DNA of 14,709 nt from Bacillota bacterium (GTDB taxonomy: Bacteria > Bacillota > Clostridia > Acetivibrionales > DSM-1351): positions 1 to 14,709 of the forward strand of contig JAEWST010000035.1 in assembly GCA_023398105.1 (NCBI GenBank), given 5' to 3'. This document shows positions 14,564 through 14,709 of this stretch, one piece after another. A program made the position numbers and the translations under genes. The notes under the pieces are model-generated. The model was not told where the DNA came from. It did not search any database and worked only from the letters and a program-made list of their open reading frames with translations. The number at the start of each line of letters is the position of its first letter. The first letter of the stretch is position 1.

Positions 14564-14593
14564 ATGTGATTTTAACTTTTTAATTCAACTTTC

Positions 14594-14610
14594 GCACATG
14601 GAAAATGTGC
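14594..14610. repeat. Small perfect hairpin at the break of the transposase gene
   Basis: GCACAT (14594-14599) and ATGTGC (14605-14610) pair around GGAAA. It sits where the transposase frame ends on its 5' side and just before the presumed end of another element. Confidence 0.45.
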
Positions 14611-14709
14611 TGTGTCCCTTGAAAAATCAGTAGTTTTGGGCAATAAAAAGGTTCAAGAATACCTCTAAATATGGTATAATATAAGTGACCAAACCCAATC
14701 ACACCAACC
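14611..14709 (+). mobile_element. Probable left end of another insertion sequence (partial, runs off the window)
   Basis: From about 14611 the sequence changes character: TGTGTCCCTTGAAAAATCAG may be a terminal repeat, and no transposase-like frame is present on the minus strand. A good promoter points right, TTCAAG (14652-14657), 17 bases, TGGTATAAT (14672-14680), with transcription starting near 14687. This is the usual position of a transposase promoter in an IS end. The transposase itself would lie beyond the window. This is inferred, not shown. Confidence 0.35.
14652..14680 (+). promoter_or_regulatory. Extended -10 promoter directed out of the right edge
   Basis: TATAAT (14675-14680) with TG at 14672-14673 forms a perfect extended -10; TTCAAG lies 17 bases upstream as a weak -35. 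It opposes the minus-strand transposase fragment and would transcribe sequence beyond the window. Confidence 0.55.

Overview
The window is AT-rich DNA with low-GC Firmicute signals (strong AGGAGG ribosome binding sites, A/T-rich promoters). It carries an oxygen-sensitive 2-hydroxyacyl-CoA-dehydratase-type enzyme with its activator, two-gene exporters, a preQ1 riboswitch and insertion-sequence debris. This fits an anaerobic member of the Clostridia; I cannot name the species.

Layout. (1) 2-841: end of a riboflavin operon, the 3' part of ribBA followed by ribH. (2) 842-3450: a gene-free stretch with repeated ATTCCAC words, then an overlapping gene pair encoding an SMC/OLD-like ATPase and a TOPRIM-like protein. 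This architecture resembles anti-phage modules such as PARIS. (3) 3451-5913: a structured leader, a regulator with two MerR helix-turn-helix domains, and an ABC-2 type exporter (ATPase plus permease), probably an efflux system under that regulator. (4) 5914-6272: a gene-free stretch bounded by a perfect 14-bp inverted repeat. (5) 6273-6905 (minus strand): a PilZ-domain protein that probably binds c-di-GMP. (6) 7281-10183: extended -10 promoter, class I preQ1 riboswitch with terminator, a second terminator-like hairpin, then three genes: a double-cubane/HgdB-like reductase component, its BadF/HgdC-like ATPase activator, and queC. (7) 10265-10949: an internally deleted ABC exporter relic, an IS6-like terminal sequence and a 17-bp-stem hairpin. 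(8) 10950-13103 (minus): a soluble PAS-PAS-GAF histidine kinase with no response regulator nearby. (9) 13104-13741: hairpin-rich gene-free DNA with a start-less reading frame. (10) 13742-14563 (minus): C-terminal half of an IS4/IS1634-like transposase; the right edge looks like the end of another element with a promoter pointing out of the window.

The most interesting unit is region 6. A preQ1-sensing RNA appears to control queC together with an ATP-driven low-potential reductase and its activator. This suggests the reductase acts in deazaguanine/queuosine metabolism, possibly standing in for QueF (preQ0 to preQ1) or QueG/QueH (epoxyqueuosine to queuosine). That role is an inference from gene context. 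The ATPase-TOPRIM pair is the second candidate for an undescribed system.
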